DNA of 64,000 nucleotides, taken from NCBI GenBank assembly GCA_016191085.1, contig JACPPJ010000030.1:1-64000 (forward strand), in the 5' to 3' direction. The DNA comes from Acidobacteriota bacterium. GTDB taxonomy: Bacteria > Acidobacteriota > Terriglobia > 2-12-FULL-54-10. This document shows, piece after piece, positions 15,901 to 24,972 of this stretch (its first letter is position 1; each line of letters opens with the position of its first letter). The notes under the pieces are model-generated. The model was not told the DNA's origin and did not search any database. It saw only the letters and a program-made list of their open reading frames with translations. A program made the translations under genes and the position numbers.

Positions 15901-17790
15901 TCAGATCCGATGAAACGCTTTCAATATCTCCCGCATTTCGTACTTTAGCAACACCGGCCGGCCGTGAGGGCAACTCATGGGAAACTGCGTCGCCGCAAGC
16001 TGTTCGAGCAGCCACTGCATTTTTTGCTGATCGAGCGGCGTATTGATTTTAATCGCGGCGTGACACGCCACCGACGCCGCCACCTTTTGGCGAACGGTTT
16101 GCGGAGACACGGACCGCGACTCGCTCTCAAGCGATTCGATCAGCTCCGAAAGCAGCTTCTCAACTTCGTCCGCCTTGACGCCAGCGGGTGCGGCCTTCAC
16201 CGCGATGGTGTTCTGTCCGAATCGCTCGGCTTCGAAGCCTGCGGATTCGAGCTCGCCTACCACCTGATCCCACACCGCCATCTGTGCCACAGTCAGCCGC
16301 AGGACGTGCGGCATCAGCAAACGTTGGCTCTCCACGATGCCTTTGTCACGTTGGGCGAGAAATTTCTCGAAGAGCACGCGTTCATGCGCGACATGCTGAT
16401 CCACCAGCCACAACCCGGTGGGGCTCGCCGCCACTATGAAGCTCTCATTGATTTGCCCCAGCGGACGCAGTTCGGAAAGCTCTGACTCGCTGGCTGCGGC
16501 AGTGGGGCCGCTATCTGCCGTTCGACGGGCACTCGTAGTCACGTCGGAACTACAGTCGAAAGTCTGTGGCAATCGTTGCTGCACTGGCGGCGGATCAACA
16601 CGCGGCGGGGCAGCCAGAGTAAAGCTCGCGTCTGGTCGCGCGGGCGCAGAAACGGGTTCGTAGCTCTGATCGGAGATGGCAGGTTCATTAGGTATTTCCG
16701 GAGCCCAGCTTGCTCCTACAGGAAAAGTTGAGATCGGCTTATTAACGGTGAGGCATTCGCGCATGGTGTCGCGCACCAGATCATGCACGAAACTCTGATG
16801 CCGGAAACGTACCTCGATCTTCGAGGGGTGCACGTTGACGTCCACTTCGCCATAAGGCAGCTCCAGGAACAACAGCGCCACCGGATAACAGTTCGGCGGC
16901 ATGACGTTCCGGTAGGCCTGCTGAACGGCGTGGAGAATGACCCGGTCGCGGATCAACCGGCGGTTGACGAAAATATAGATGGAATTCCGATTCAGCTTCT
17001 GCACCTGAGGCCGCGACAGAAAACCCGAGAGAGTCACCGCCTGTCCATTGGACGCCAGATCTTCCGATTCTGAGTCGTCCTCAGGAGTGGTCACAAATAT
17101 CTTTTCCTGACGCGGGCCAAACTCGACTAGATCGGCCAGCAATTCTTCCCCAAATAATTGAAACACGCGCTCCCGCACGCTCGCGACGGGTGACACGTTG
17201 ATCAGTTCGCCAGCGGCGGTGTTCAACACGAAGGCGATCTCAGGATGCGCCAAGGCGTAATGAGTAACGGTAGAGGTGATGTGAGAGAGTTCGGTGGCTT
17301 CGGAGCGTAGAAACCGCCGCCGAGCTGGAATGTTATAGAAAAGATTGCTGACCGTGATTGAGGTACCCGCCGGGAGCCCGACCTCCTGTACGTTGAGCAC
17401 GCGCCCGCCTGCGATCTCCACTCGTGTTCCTGAGGTTTCCTCGCGAGCGCGCGTTTCGAGCAGCAGGCGCGAGACCGCGCCGATCGAGGGCAGCGCTTCG
17501 CCGCGAAAGCCTAATGTCGAAATCGAGAGAAGATCGTCGGCAGAGCGGAGTTTCGATGTGGCGTGCCGCTCGAAGGCCAGCAAGGCATCGTCGCGGACCA
17601 TCCCGCAGCCATCGTCCACAATGTGGATACGCCTCTTGCCGCCCGCCTCCACCTCCAACCGAATGCGCGTGGCGTCGGCGTCGAGCGAGTTTTCGAGCAA
17701 CTCCTTTACGACCGAGGATGGCCGCTCGACCACTTCACCGGCCGCGATTTTATTAGCGATAATGTCGGGAAGTATTTTGATGCGGCCCAT
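15901..17790 (-). CDS. mutL: DNA mismatch repair protein MutL
   Basis: A 629-residue MutL. The N-terminal GHKL ATPase has KELLENSLDA (E30-N34), IHIVDDGCGM, FERHATSKL and LGFRGEALPSI. The transducer domain follows (RRRFLRSE, SGFLSRPQVQKLNR, VNRRLIRD, DVNVHPSKIEVRF). The C-terminal dimerisation/endonuclease domain has DQHVAHERVLFE, matching the DQHA(X)2E(X)4E metal motif with Val for Ala, plus ACHAAIK and CPHGRPVLL, so nicking activity is likely. The start is placed at ATG 17790 (MGRIKILPDIIANKIAAGEV), the normal family start; in-frame codons further upstream derive from the intergenic repeat. No SD is visible. Confidence 0.95.
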   Translation of the reverse strand: MGRIKILPDIIANKIAAGEVVERPSSVVKELLENSLDADATRIRLEVEAGGKRRIHIVDDGCGMVRDDALLAFERHATSKLRSADDLLSISTLGFRGEALPSIGAVSRLLLETRAREETSGTRVEIAGGRVLNVQEVGLPAGTSITVSNLFYNIPARRRFLRSEATELSHITSTVTHYALAHPEIAFVLNTAAGELINVSPVASVRERVFQLFGEELLADLVEFGPRQEKIFVTTPEDDSESEDLASNGQAVTLSGFLSRPQVQKLNRNSIYIFVNRRLIRDRVILHAVQQAYRNVMPPNCYPVALLFLELPYGEVDVNVHPSKIEVRFRHQSFVHDLVRDTMRECLTVNKPISTFPVGASWAPEIPNEPAISDQSYEPVSAPARPDASFTLAAPPRVDPPPVQQRLPQTFDCSSDVTTSARRTADSGPTAAASESELSELRPLGQINESFIVAASPTGLWLVDQHVAHERVLFEKFLAQRDKGIVESQRLLMPHVLRLTVAQMAVWDQVVGELESAGFEAERFGQNTIAVKAAPAGVKADEVEKLLSELIESLESESRSVSPQTVRQKVAASVACHAAIKINTPLDQQKMQWLLEQLAATQFPMSCPHGRPVLLKYEMREILKAFHRI

Positions 17791-17806
17791 AATAAAAGCA
17801 GTGAAG

Positions 17807-17907
17807 AGTGACAAGTGACAAGTCAAGCAATCACCCGGTCAGAACTCACCAACCGCCAAGGCTAACGGGGGCTGATAGCTGAACGTTTTCTCTTGTCACT
17901 TGTCACT
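17807..17907. repeat. Intergenic phrase repeat C1 (AGTGACA), inverted
   Basis: AGTGACAAGTGACAAGT at 17807-17823 pairs with CTTGTCACTTGTCACT at 17892-17907 (16 of 17 positions). Each arm is itself a tandem of the 8-mer AGTGACAA. The right arm runs on as TGTAACTCGTCACT and overlaps the last codons and stop of aspS. Confidence 0.75.
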
Positions 17908-19711
17908 TGTAACTCGTCACTGTCTTCAGCCCCAATTCGCGGAGTTGCGCGGACGCAACGGGTGTTGGCGCGTCGCACATCAGATCCACCGCACGCGCTG
18001 TCTTCGGGAACGCGATCACTTCGCGAATGTTGTTCTCGCCCGCCGCGATCATAACAAGACGATCTATGCCGAGCGCGATTCCGCCGTGCGGCGGGGTACC
18101 GTATTCCAGCGCATCGAGGAAGAAACCGAAATTCGCCCGCGCCTGTTCCTCGCTGAATCCCAGAGCCCTAAAGATGCGCCGCTGTACTTCCTTCCGGTGA
18201 ATACGAACCGAGCCGCCACCCAGTTCCACGCCGTTGAGCACCAGGTCATAGGCCTTGGCCTTCACCGCCGAGGGGTCTGTTTCGAGCAGGTCGAGACATT
18301 CGTCTCGCGGCGATGTAAAGGGATGGTGCATAGCCGAGTACCTGCTTTCGTTCTCGTCGTATTCGAACATCGGAAAATCCACGACCCACAGGAATCGGTA
18401 ATCGTCCTGACGCAACAGTCCGTGCCGGTCCGCGTACTTCTGTCCAGCGAACAGGCGTAACGCGCCAGCGGCAGTAAATACGGCGGTCTCGCGGCACTTC
18501 GTGATTGCTGAGGCCTGAGAGCCGGGAGCGGCCGGAGCGCCCACGAGCAATATCAGATCATCCGCCGATCCCTCCACAGCTTTGCGCACTTTAGCGACCG
18601 GCCCGGGCAGCTTCTTTTCCATGTTGTTCATGTCATCGAAGCATTTGATGCCGCGCTCAACGGCGAAGTCGCGGAATGGCTCGCGTTCCTTACGCGACAG
18701 CGCCCCGCAACCGGGTACACGGAAAGCGATCAGCGGCAGCGCGGGATCGATCGCCAGGCTCTCGCGCTCCCCATCGCTGAAGTGGTGTTTGACATCATGC
18801 AGCGGCGGCAGCCGAAGATCAGGTTTGTCGCTGCCGTATTTACACATCGCCTCGTCGTACGTCAGACGCGGGAACGGCAGCTTGATCTCTTTGCCCGCGG
18901 TTGCCCAGACGCGCTGCATTAGCGGCTCGATCAAGTCGAATATCAACTCCGGCTGCGCGAACGACATCTCCACGTCGAGCTGTGTGAATTCCGGTTGGCG
19001 GTCCGCGCGCAGATCCTCGTCGCGAAAACAGCGGACGATCTGGAAGTACTTGTCGAAGCCGGAGATCATCAAGATCTGTTTGAAGAGCTGCGGAGACTGC
19101 GGCAAGGCATAGAAGCAGCCCGGCTGTACGCGGCTGGGAACCAGGTAATCGCGCGCACCTTCGGGCGTAGAGCGCGTGAGGAACGGCGTTTCGATTTCGA
19201 AATACCCCTGCTCGCTCATGTAGCGCCGAATCTCCAGCACAATGCGGTGCCGCAGCATGATATTGGACTGCATGCGTGGACGGCGCAGGTCCACAAATCG
19301 ATAGTGCAGCCGAGTTTCTTCGGATGTATTGACTTCGTCTTCTACGGGAAACGGCGGCGTGCGGGCGTCGTTCAGCACGTAGAGCCGTTCCGCCACGAGT
19401 TCCACCTCTCCAGTAGCAATTGCCGGATTGTAAGTCTCAGGCGAACGACGGACTACGGCGCCTTCGGCGGCGATCACAAACTCGGATCGCAACTCCTCTG
19501 CCTTGCCGTGAGCTTCCGGAAAGCGTTCGCGATTCACGACCACCTGCAAAACGCCGCTGCGGTCTCTGAGATCAATAAAGATGAGACTGCCCAAATCGCG
19601 CCGTCTGCTGACCCAGCCCATCACCACGGCGCGCGAGCCGGCGTCGGCGGGGCGGAAATCACCGCAGTATTTAGTGCGTCTCAGATCAACAGGCAGGCAG
19701 TCCAGGGTCAT
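17903..19711 (-). CDS. aspS: Aspartyl-tRNA synthetase
   Basis: A 602-residue bacterial-type class IIb synthetase. The OB-fold anticodon domain comes first ([20 protein letters not shown]). Motif 1 region [18 protein letters not shown] and the [18 protein letters not shown] loop follow. Motif 2 is [19 protein letters not shown], the bacterial GAD insertion covers about 290-410, and motif 3 is [12 protein letters not shown]. Length and order are normal. Whether it is discriminating or makes Asp-tRNA(Asn) for an amidotransferase cannot be told here, as no gatCAB is in the window. GAGGAG lies about 12 nt before the ATG. The C-terminal residues VTSYK and the stop are encoded by repeat C1. Confidence 0.95.
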   Translation of the reverse strand: MTLDCLPVDLRRTKYCGDFRPADAGSRAVVMGWVSRRRDLGSLIFIDLRDRSGVLQVVVNRERFPEAHGKAEELRSEFVIAAEGAVVRRSPETYNPAIATGEVELVAERLYVLNDARTPPFPVEDEVNTSEETRLHYRFVDLRRPRMQSNIMLRHRIVLEIRRYMSEQGYFEIETPFLTRSTPEGARDYLVPSRVQPGCFYALPQSPQLFKQILMISGFDKYFQIVRCFRDEDLRADRQPEFTQLDVEMSFAQPELIFDLIEPLMQRVWATAGKEIKLPFPRLTYDEAMCKYGSDKPDLRLPPLHDVKHHFSDGERESLAIDPALPLIAFRVPGCGALSRKEREPFRDFAVERGIKCFDDMNNMEKKLPGPVAKVRKAVEGSADDLILLVGAPAAPGSQASAITKCRETAVFTAAGALRLFAGQKYADRHGLLRQDDYRFLWVVDFPMFEYDENESRYSAMHHPFTSPRDECLDLLETDPSAVKAKAYDLVLNGVELGGGSVRIHRKEVQRRIFRALGFSEEQARANFGFFLDALEYGTPPHGGIALGIDRLVMIAAGENNIREVIAFPKTARAVDLMCDAPTPVASAQLRELGLKTVTSYK

Positions 19712-19735
19712 TCCGAATTGCTCTCCTCAAAGCTA

Positions 19736-19816
19736 TTCACCGCGGAGAACACAGAGATCACAGAGAAAGATCAATTCAACTTTTCTGCTCTGTGGTCTCT
19801 GTGATCTCTGTGGTGA
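19736..19816. repeat. Intergenic phrase repeat C2 (ACAGAGATCACAGAG), inverted
   Basis: TTCACCGCGGAGAACACAGA continues with GATCACAGAG at 19736-19765. It is answered by CTCTGTGGTCTCTGTG and ATCTCTGTGGTGAA at 19789-19816, giving a long imperfect hairpin between hisS and aspS. The words CACAGAGA and CTCTGTGG are repeated within the arms. Confidence 0.75.
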
Positions 19817-19828
19817 AGCATTTTGTTT

Positions 19829-21112
19829 TCACTCATTCGCTCGGGGCACGCCGAATTCGCGGAACAGATCGTCATTGTTGACCGTCCGTTGCTCTCCGCG
19901 GGACATGTCACGCAGGGGATACTTTCCTTCGGCAAGCTCCTGGTCGCCGATAATCAGGACGTGTCCTGCGCCAATCCGCGAAGCAATCTCCAGCGATTTT
20001 TTCAGCTTCGCCGCATCGGGCGCGACCTCGACTGCGGCATTCAGAGCGCGCAGTTCGCGAGCGAGTTCCGCCGCATGGCGGTAGGCGCTCTCTCCCAGCC
20101 ATGCAATATAGAGCAGCCGGTCCGTTCTGGCCTTTGTTTCTACGGGCGCAGCCTGCTCAACCGCCAATACGAAGCGGTCTTCGCCGAGAGAGAACCCAAT
20201 GCCGGGAGCGCGCGGTCCGCCGAGAGCTTCCGAAAGTCCATCGTAGCGTCCGCCGCCCAATAAAGCATTCTGCGCTCCCAGCGCCCCATGCACAATCTCA
20301 AACGTAGTGCGCGTGTAGTAATCGAGGCCGCGCACCAGGCGCGGCTGCATGGTAAACGCTATTTGCCGGTCTTGAAGGTATTCTTCGACTCGTTGGGAGT
20401 GCGTGAAACAGCCCGGGCAGAGCGATTCAAACAAAATGGGCAAACCGTCAATGATCGGCTGATCCTCCGGCACCTTGCAGTCGAGTACGCGGAGGGGATT
20501 CGTTTCAGAGCGTCTTTGGCAATCGGGGCATAGCAGGCCGCTAACTTGACGAAGCGCATCGCGCAGTGTGGCTATGTACGCAGGGCGGCACGTTGAGCAG
20601 CCAACAGAGTTCAGCAAAAGTGTAAAGCCGCTCAGGTCGAACCGCGCCAACAGCGCAACGATCATTTCAATTAATTCGGCGTCTACTGCTGGGCTATCAG
20701 AGCCGATGGCCTCCGCGCCGATCTGAAAGAACTGCCGGTAACGGCCTTTCTGCGGGCGTTCGCGCCGGAACATCGGGCCCATGTAATACAGCTTTTTCAG
20801 GCCCGGCTGCTCATACATCTTATGCTCGATAAAAGCGCGCACCACGGAAGCAGTCGCCTCAGGCCGCAGCGTCAGCGATTTGCTGTCGCGATCCTCCCAG
20901 GTGTACATCTCTTTCGTAACGATGTCGGTCTCTTCTCCCACGCCGCGCGCGAACAATTCCGTGGGCTCGACGAGGGGTGTGCGAATTTCCTGATAGGCAT
21001 AGGCGTGAAACAATTCGCGAGCGACCTGCTCAATGCGTCCCCACAGGCGCGACTCGGGTGGAAGAATGTCGCGCATTCCTTTGACGGCCCGCAGAGGTTG
21101 CTTGCGATTCAT
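19829..21112 (-). CDS. hisS: Histidyl-tRNA synthetase
   Basis: A 427-residue class II synthetase that charges tRNA(His). The N-terminal AVKGMRDILPPESRLW is typical of HisRS. Motif 1 region FHAYAYQEIRTPLVEPTELF follows, then TLRPEATASVVRAFIEHK and motif 2 YYMGPMFRRERPQKGRYRQF. The histidine-A motifs are present as LVRGLDYYTRTTFEI, and motif 3 is GGGRYDGLSEALGGPRAPGI. The C-terminal anticodon domain ends near LRDMSRGEQRTV. Its ATG overlaps the stop of the gamma-carbonic-anhydrase-like gene (ATGA), so the two are coupled. Confidence 0.95.
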   Translation of the reverse strand: MNRKQPLRAVKGMRDILPPESRLWGRIEQVARELFHAYAYQEIRTPLVEPTELFARGVGEETDIVTKEMYTWEDRDSKSLTLRPEATASVVRAFIEHKMYEQPGLKKLYYMGPMFRRERPQKGRYRQFFQIGAEAIGSDSPAVDAELIEMIVALLARFDLSGFTLLLNSVGCSTCRPAYIATLRDALRQVSGLLCPDCQRRSETNPLRVLDCKVPEDQPIIDGLPILFESLCPGCFTHSQRVEEYLQDRQIAFTMQPRLVRGLDYYTRTTFEIVHGALGAQNALLGGGRYDGLSEALGGPRAPGIGFSLGEDRFVLAVEQAAPVETKARTDRLLYIAWLGESAYRHAAELARELRALNAAVEVAPDAAKLKKSLEIASRIGAGHVLIIGDQELAEGKYPLRDMSRGEQRTVNNDDLFREFGVPRANE

Positions 21113-21636
21113 GGTTGCACGCCCCGGCGCTCCGCGATATAAAGGTTTTTCAGACGAAGGTAATTGTCGGCCCCGCGGTGAATGCGCTGCAACTCGGCTT
21201 CGGTCAGCTTACGCCGCACCACGCCCGGTACGCCCATACAGAGACTGCCAGAGGGGATGACGGTATTCTCGGGAATAAGCGTCCCCGCCGCGACAATACA
21301 ATCTGATCCGATCTCGGCGTTATTAAGGATGATGGAGCCCATGCCGATCAGGCAACGCGACCCGATGCGGCAACCATGCAGGATTGCGCCATGTCCCACC
21401 GTGATCCTGTCGCCCATCTCCAGCGCGTGCTGACCCGTCTCGACGTGTAGCACGCAATTGTCCTGGATGTTAGTTTCGTTGCCGATTCGCACATAGTGCA
21501 CATCGCCGCGCAGCACGGCTTTTGGCCAGACACTCGAATGCTCTCCGATGACGACATCGCCGATAATCAGCGCGCTCTCGTCAATGTACGCTGTAGACGC
21601 AATGCGCGGCTCTTTACTTTGGAAACTGCGGATCAT
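21109..21636 (-). CDS. Gamma-carbonic-anhydrase-like left-handed beta-helix protein
   Basis: A 175-residue hexapeptide-repeat protein of the PaaY/YrdA/CamH group. Repeats run from ALIIGDVVIGEHSSVWPKAV through GNETNIQDNCVLHVETG to IGSDCIVAAGTLIPENTVIP. Candidate zinc ligands are the His of LHVETG and the two of TVGHGAILHGC, as in gamma carbonic anhydrases. A C-terminal helix (LTEAELQRIHRGADNYLRL) packs on the trimer. Relatives act as metal-dependent hydratases or uncharacterised chaperone-like proteins, so carbonic anhydrase activity is only possible. It lies upstream of hisS with a 4-nt overlap. Confidence 0.88.
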   Translation of the reverse strand: MIRSFQSKEPRIASTAYIDESALIIGDVVIGEHSSVWPKAVLRGDVHYVRIGNETNIQDNCVLHVETGQHALEMGDRITVGHGAILHGCRIGSRCLIGMGSIILNNAEIGSDCIVAAGTLIPENTVIPSGSLCMGVPGVVRRKLTEAELQRIHRGADNYLRLKNLYIAERRGVQP

Positions 21637-21643
21637 AGTTTGA

Positions 21644-21746
21644 AGGAGTCAGAAGCCGGGAGTCGGAAGTCAGAAGGGATCCAACGCGAATTGCTGTCCA
21701 ACGTAAATCAGGCAAAGGTTTGATTCTGACTTCTGACTCCTGACTA
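21644..21746. repeat. Intergenic phrase repeat C3 (AGTCAGAAGTCAG), inverted
   Basis: GGAGTCAGAAGCCGGGAGTC then GGAAGTCAGAAG at about 21644-21676 is answered by TTCTGACTTCTGACTCCTGA at 21724-21743. The arms are degenerate tandems of the 7-8-mer GAGTCAGA. The right arm touches the stop region of the aldolase gene. Confidence 0.75.
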
Positions 21747-22481
21747 CCGTTTTTCCAACCCTGCTTCGGAGCGCCAACCCTGCGGCAATCTGGCCAGCCA
21801 GTAACCCCAAGCTCGCTCCAACGATAATGGTGAATCGAATACGGTCGCGGCTCGCCTCGCTTCATCTCCTTCTATAAAGAACGTCTTGCCCAGGCGCATG
21901 GTATCGAGTTGGACGCGCGCGTTCTTCTCAATATGTATGGCGGCGAGGACCGCGGCATTGATGCTCTTGCCCACCACTACGCAACCGTGGTTCTTCAATA
22001 TTATGGCCCTGCGCGCGCCCAGTGCTTTGGCCAGTTCCTTCCCCTCGGATGCTGAAGCAACCAGTAGGTTGCCGCCTTGGTCGTATGTCTCAAACCAGCC
22101 CACACCTTCCCAGAAAATGGTGCCTGCGTGGATCACCGGGCGAATCTGCTCGCCGCTGGCCGCAAAAGGCAAAACTGAGTCACTGTGAGTGTGGCAAACG
22201 GAGTTCACGTCCGGGCGCACCGCCAGGATGGCGGCGTGAATAACACGCTCGGCGTAGTGCCGCTCCTGAGTCTCCGTTATAGGAGACCCGTCCAGGCGAT
22301 ACCGCATGATGTCACTCGCGGTCACCGCCTGCGGAGAACGCGAGCAAGAGAGTAGAAACTCCTGGGGGCTGCGCTCGCTGCGAACCGAGATGTGTCCGAA
22401 GACATCAATGATTCCCTCGTTCGCCAGAATGCGGTTGGCAGTTACGAGCTGTTCGACAAGACTGGTTTCTGAATCACTCAT
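21744..22481 (-). CDS. Class II aldolase/adducin family protein
   Basis: A 245-residue class II aldolase-fold protein of the FucA/AraD family, zinc-dependent enzymes that cleave or epimerise sugar phosphates. The zinc-binding HTH pair is in SVCHTHSDSVLPFA (about residues 97-99). The third His lies in RAIILKNHGCVVVGKSINAA, and the acidic catalytic region may be FWEGVGWFE. The N-terminus ANRILANEGIIDVFGHISVR is typical of the family. The substrate is unknown; many such genes in soil bacteria act on sugar acids or 3-oxo acids. The ATG is at 22481, and it is flanked on both sides by phrase repeats C3 and C4. Confidence 0.85.
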   Translation of the reverse strand: MSDSETSLVEQLVTANRILANEGIIDVFGHISVRSERSPQEFLLSCSRSPQAVTASDIMRYRLDGSPITETQERHYAERVIHAAILAVRPDVNSVCHTHSDSVLPFAASGEQIRPVIHAGTIFWEGVGWFETYDQGGNLLVASASEGKELAKALGARRAIILKNHGCVVVGKSINAAVLAAIHIEKNARVQLDTMRLGKTFFIEGDEARRAATVFDSPLSLERAWGYWLARLPQGWRSEAGLEKR

Positions 22482-22496
22482 ATAAATTCACGTCTT

Positions 22497-22558
22497 GGGT
22501 GTTAGGTGATAGGTGTTAGGAATAGCGAGCCCGATGTTCGGTACGACACCTAACACCC
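22497..22558. repeat. Intergenic phrase repeat C4 (GGTGTTAGGTGATAGG), inverted
   Basis: GGGTGTTAGGTG at 22497-22508 is perfectly complementary to CACCTAACACCC at 22547-22558. The left side is a tandem of GGTGTTAGGTGATAGGTGTT words. It occupies the gap between the aldolase and the zinc-ribbon gene. Confidence 0.75.
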
Positions 22559-22560
22559 CT

Positions 22561-23211
22561 TTACGCGCCGGGAATAATCAAGCGCGGCTCCTCTTTCTTA
22601 ACACCAGCGCCCGGGAAAGTCTGCCGCAGGAAATCAATGAAGGCCCTGCTGCGCGGGCGACCGTTATCGTGGACGGCAGCGATTCTGGCCAGAAACACTA
22701 GGGAGCCGATAATGTCGCTCTCCTTCATGCCTGCTACCAGGCCTTGTTCCCGTGCTTTCTTCTCGATGTCGTCCAGGAAGCTCTTGATGGCGCGGAATAC
22801 GCCTACAGCCGAGGCCTCGTCTGGTGCTGATTCGTAGTAGATGCCGCTCGAGAGCGTTTGATAGGTCCGTACTAAACCGGCGAAGGCCGCTTCAATATCC
22901 TTGTCGATTATCTTGGGATTCTCAACGGTGTAGCGGACCAATTCATATCCGATTCGCCCGATCAGAGCCTCGTGCTCCTCCACAAATCTATCGCCGAGTT
23001 CCACCTCCGGGAACGGCATGCCGGCCGGCGGCTGCGTTCTCTTCCGGTCATAGCGCCGGCTTTCGCGCAGATAGATGCAGTCGAACGGGCAATCGACGGT
23101 TACTTCTCGCTCGGTCCCGCAGCAGATGGCGCAAATGTCCGCGCGCACCCCGAGACAATAGCGCTTCGGTTTTCGTTTATGGCAAATAGCGCACAATACG
23201 GCAGCAGGCAT
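22561..23211 (-). CDS. Conserved hypothetical protein with N-terminal zinc-binding cysteines
   Basis: About 216 residues of unknown function. The first 50 residues hold many Cys (CAICHKRKP, CLGVRADICAICCG, CPFDCIYL), which probably bind one or two zinc ions. The rest is helical and charged (EEHEALIGRIGYELVRYTVE, DDIEKKAREQGLVAG), ending GVKKEEPRLIIPGA. The ATG at 23211 is chosen over an in-frame TTG two codons upstream. There is no SD. Instead a TATAAT hexamer ends 8 nt before the ATG, which suggests a leaderless transcript. A nucleic-acid or regulatory role is guesswork. Confidence 0.7.
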   Translation of the reverse strand: MPAAVLCAICHKRKPKRYCLGVRADICAICCGTEREVTVDCPFDCIYLRESRRYDRKRTQPPAGMPFPEVELGDRFVEEHEALIGRIGYELVRYTVENPKIIDKDIEAAFAGLVRTYQTLSSGIYYESAPDEASAVGVFRAIKSFLDDIEKKAREQGLVAGMKESDIIGSLVFLARIAAVHDNGRPRSRAFIDFLRQTFPGAGVKKEEPRLIIPGA

Positions 23212-23219
23212 AAACAAAA

Positions 23220-23225
23220 ATTATA
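23220..23225 (-). promoter_or_regulatory. Putative -10 box for a leaderless mRNA
   Basis: On the minus strand TATAAT lies at 23225-23220, 8 nt before the ATG at 23211, and no SD intervenes. Transcription would start at or next to the ATG. A clear -35 box at normal spacing was not found, so confidence is limited. Confidence 0.35.
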
Positions 23226-23416
23226 GCATGGGCCGTCAAAGCGTCCGCGGCTCTGGCAAAACATGGTGTTACGGGCAGGAATGCTTCGGCAACCACAAAA
23301 CTGCCTAGCGGAAGTTGACGAAAATGCAGTATGCCACGTACACTATTATTCGGCAGATTTAGCTACTCGCATCGGTGCTGTTGAAAATCCGCCTTAACTT
23401 CAAATCGAGGTATTCG

Positions 23417-24847
23417 ATGTCAAACGATCTCCGAAACTTTCTCGCGCTCTCTTACGATGAGCTCGAAGATTTGAACTTGCGTGCGAAGGAGCAGAGGCTA
23501 AGCCGCGTTCCTGTCGAAACCGTTCGCGAAGAGCGGCTACGCTATTTGACCGATGAGAAACGGATCAAGGCTGTCACACTGCTCTTCAGCGATCTTGAAG
23601 GCCGCCTGCACATGCTCGATTACGACAAGAAGTTCCTGGTGAAGAACTGGGACAATCTCACGTTCGATGGTTCCTCCATCCGCGGGTTCACGGCACAGCG
23701 CGAAAGCGATTTGCGCCTGGGAATGGATTGGTCCTCGTTCTACTGGGGGCCAGCGGATGTCTTCGGCAACGGCAAGGTGCTGATGTTCGGAGAGGTCATT
23801 GACAGGGACGGCACGCCGTACACCGGGGATATCCGCAGCGTCCTGAAAATCTATGCAGACAAATTGTATGAGGAGCAGGGATGGACCTTGAATGCGGCCA
23901 ACGAAATCGAAGGTTTCCTGTTCAATGGCGCCAACGCCGAGCGGCACTATCACGAGACCAAGACGTTCGAATACGTCAACACCGGCGGGTACTTCCATTC
24001 GCTGCCCAGCGATCCGCTGCGCACCTTTATTGACACAGTGGCCGAAGTGCAGCGTGCCATGGGTTTCCAGAACGAAAAAGATCACCCGGAAGTCGCGCCT
24101 TCGCAGTTTGAAATCAACTACAGCTACGGTGAAGTAGTTGCTGCCGCCGACCAGATACAGCTCTATAAGCTGATCTGCCGTCAGGTGGCGACCAAGATGG
24201 GTCTGACCGCGTGTTTCCTGCCCAAGCCTGTTGTCGGGGTCAATGGCAGCGGAATGCACACCAACGTCTCTATTAGCCAGGACGGTAAAAACCTGTTCTG
24301 GGATCCTAAAGGCGAAGAACAGCTCAGCTCCTGCGGTTGGCAGTTCCTGGATCGCATACTGACGCACGCCAACGACATCTGCCTGGTGATGAACTCCAGC
24401 GTCAACGCCTATCGCCGCCTGGACCCACACTTCGAAGCGCCCAACCAGATCATCGCGTCGCCGGTGGATCGCGGGGCCATGATTCGCATTCCCATCGGAA
24501 ACCATCGCAGTATGCGCGTGGAAGTACGCGCGGTCGCACCGGACGCCAATCCGTATATGGCGATGCTGGCCGTCTTCAAGACCGGACTTGAGGGCCAGAC
24601 GGCGGAGATCGAAAATCTTCGCCAGGCGAAGCGGTACTTGCCGGATAACATCTATACCGCTCTCGACGACTTCCGGAATGCTGAGTGGACCACCACTTTG
24701 CTCGGAGCCGACGTGAAAGCCCGCTATGCCGACCTGAAGCAAGCTGCCGCGGACCGCTGCCCGCGCCTTTTGGGCACCATCGTAAAAGCCCCCGAGGTGC
24801 AATTCCATCACGAGGTATACAACCAGTTCCTGTGGAACCGATTCTAG
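23417..24847 (+). CDS. Glutamine synthetase, type I-like
   Basis: A 476-residue glutamine synthetase-fold enzyme that would ligate ammonia to glutamate (or a related acid) with ATP. Family signatures are LTFDGSSIRGF (beta-grasp end), NEIEGFLF, EVAPSQFEINYSYGEVVAAA, PVVGVNGSGMHTNVSIS, IPIGNHRSMRVEVRAVAPD and ANPYMAM. The tyrosine-adenylylation segment of the GSI-beta enzymes (NLYDLP-like) is not seen; KRYLPDNIYTALDDF stands there, so GlnE control is unlikely. The start at 23417 has GAGG 7 nt upstream and the family-like SNDLRNFLALSYDELEDL start; a start at 23375 is unsupported. It is monocistronic and followed by palindromic repeats. Confidence 0.85.
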   Translation: MSNDLRNFLALSYDELEDLNLRAKEQRLSRVPVETVREERLRYLTDEKRIKAVTLLFSDLEGRLHMLDYDKKFLVKNWDNLTFDGSSIRGFTAQRESDLRLGMDWSSFYWGPADVFGNGKVLMFGEVIDRDGTPYTGDIRSVLKIYADKLYEEQGWTLNAANEIEGFLFNGANAERHYHETKTFEYVNTGGYFHSLPSDPLRTFIDTVAEVQRAMGFQNEKDHPEVAPSQFEINYSYGEVVAAADQIQLYKLICRQVATKMGLTACFLPKPVVGVNGSGMHTNVSISQDGKNLFWDPKGEEQLSSCGWQFLDRILTHANDICLVMNSSVNAYRRLDPHFEAPNQIIASPVDRGAMIRIPIGNHRSMRVEVRAVAPDANPYMAMLAVFKTGLEGQTAEIENLRQAKRYLPDNIYTALDDFRNAEWTTTLLGADVKARYADLKQAAADRCPRLLGTIVKAPEVQFHHEVYNQFLWNRF

Positions 24848-24871
24848 GGTTGTCCGCTGGCACAGTTAGAA

Positions 24872-24949
24872 GGGCACGACTTCAGTCGTGCCGATATGAC
24901 CCTCAGTAAGCGGGCGCTTTAGCGCCTGAGGTGCGAACCTCAGCGGCTT
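24872..24949. repeat. REP-like palindromic unit, family A, copy 4 (most complete)
   Basis: A perfect hairpin, GGGCACGAC / TTCAG / GTCGTGCC type, at 24872-24892 is followed by GGGCGCTTTAGCGCC and the core CTGAGGTGCGAACCTCAG, then CGGCTT. The order and words match copies at 238, 7608 and 11814. It lies between the glutamine synthetase stop and the IS relic. Confidence 0.75.
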
Positions 24950-24972
24950 CACAGGTTGCTGAAAAAATACAG

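Noticed and set aside
23537-24811. A 424-codon open frame antisense to the glutamine synthetase
   Set aside because: The plus strand encodes all glutamine synthetase motifs; the antisense product resembles nothing and arises from GC-rich codon bias.
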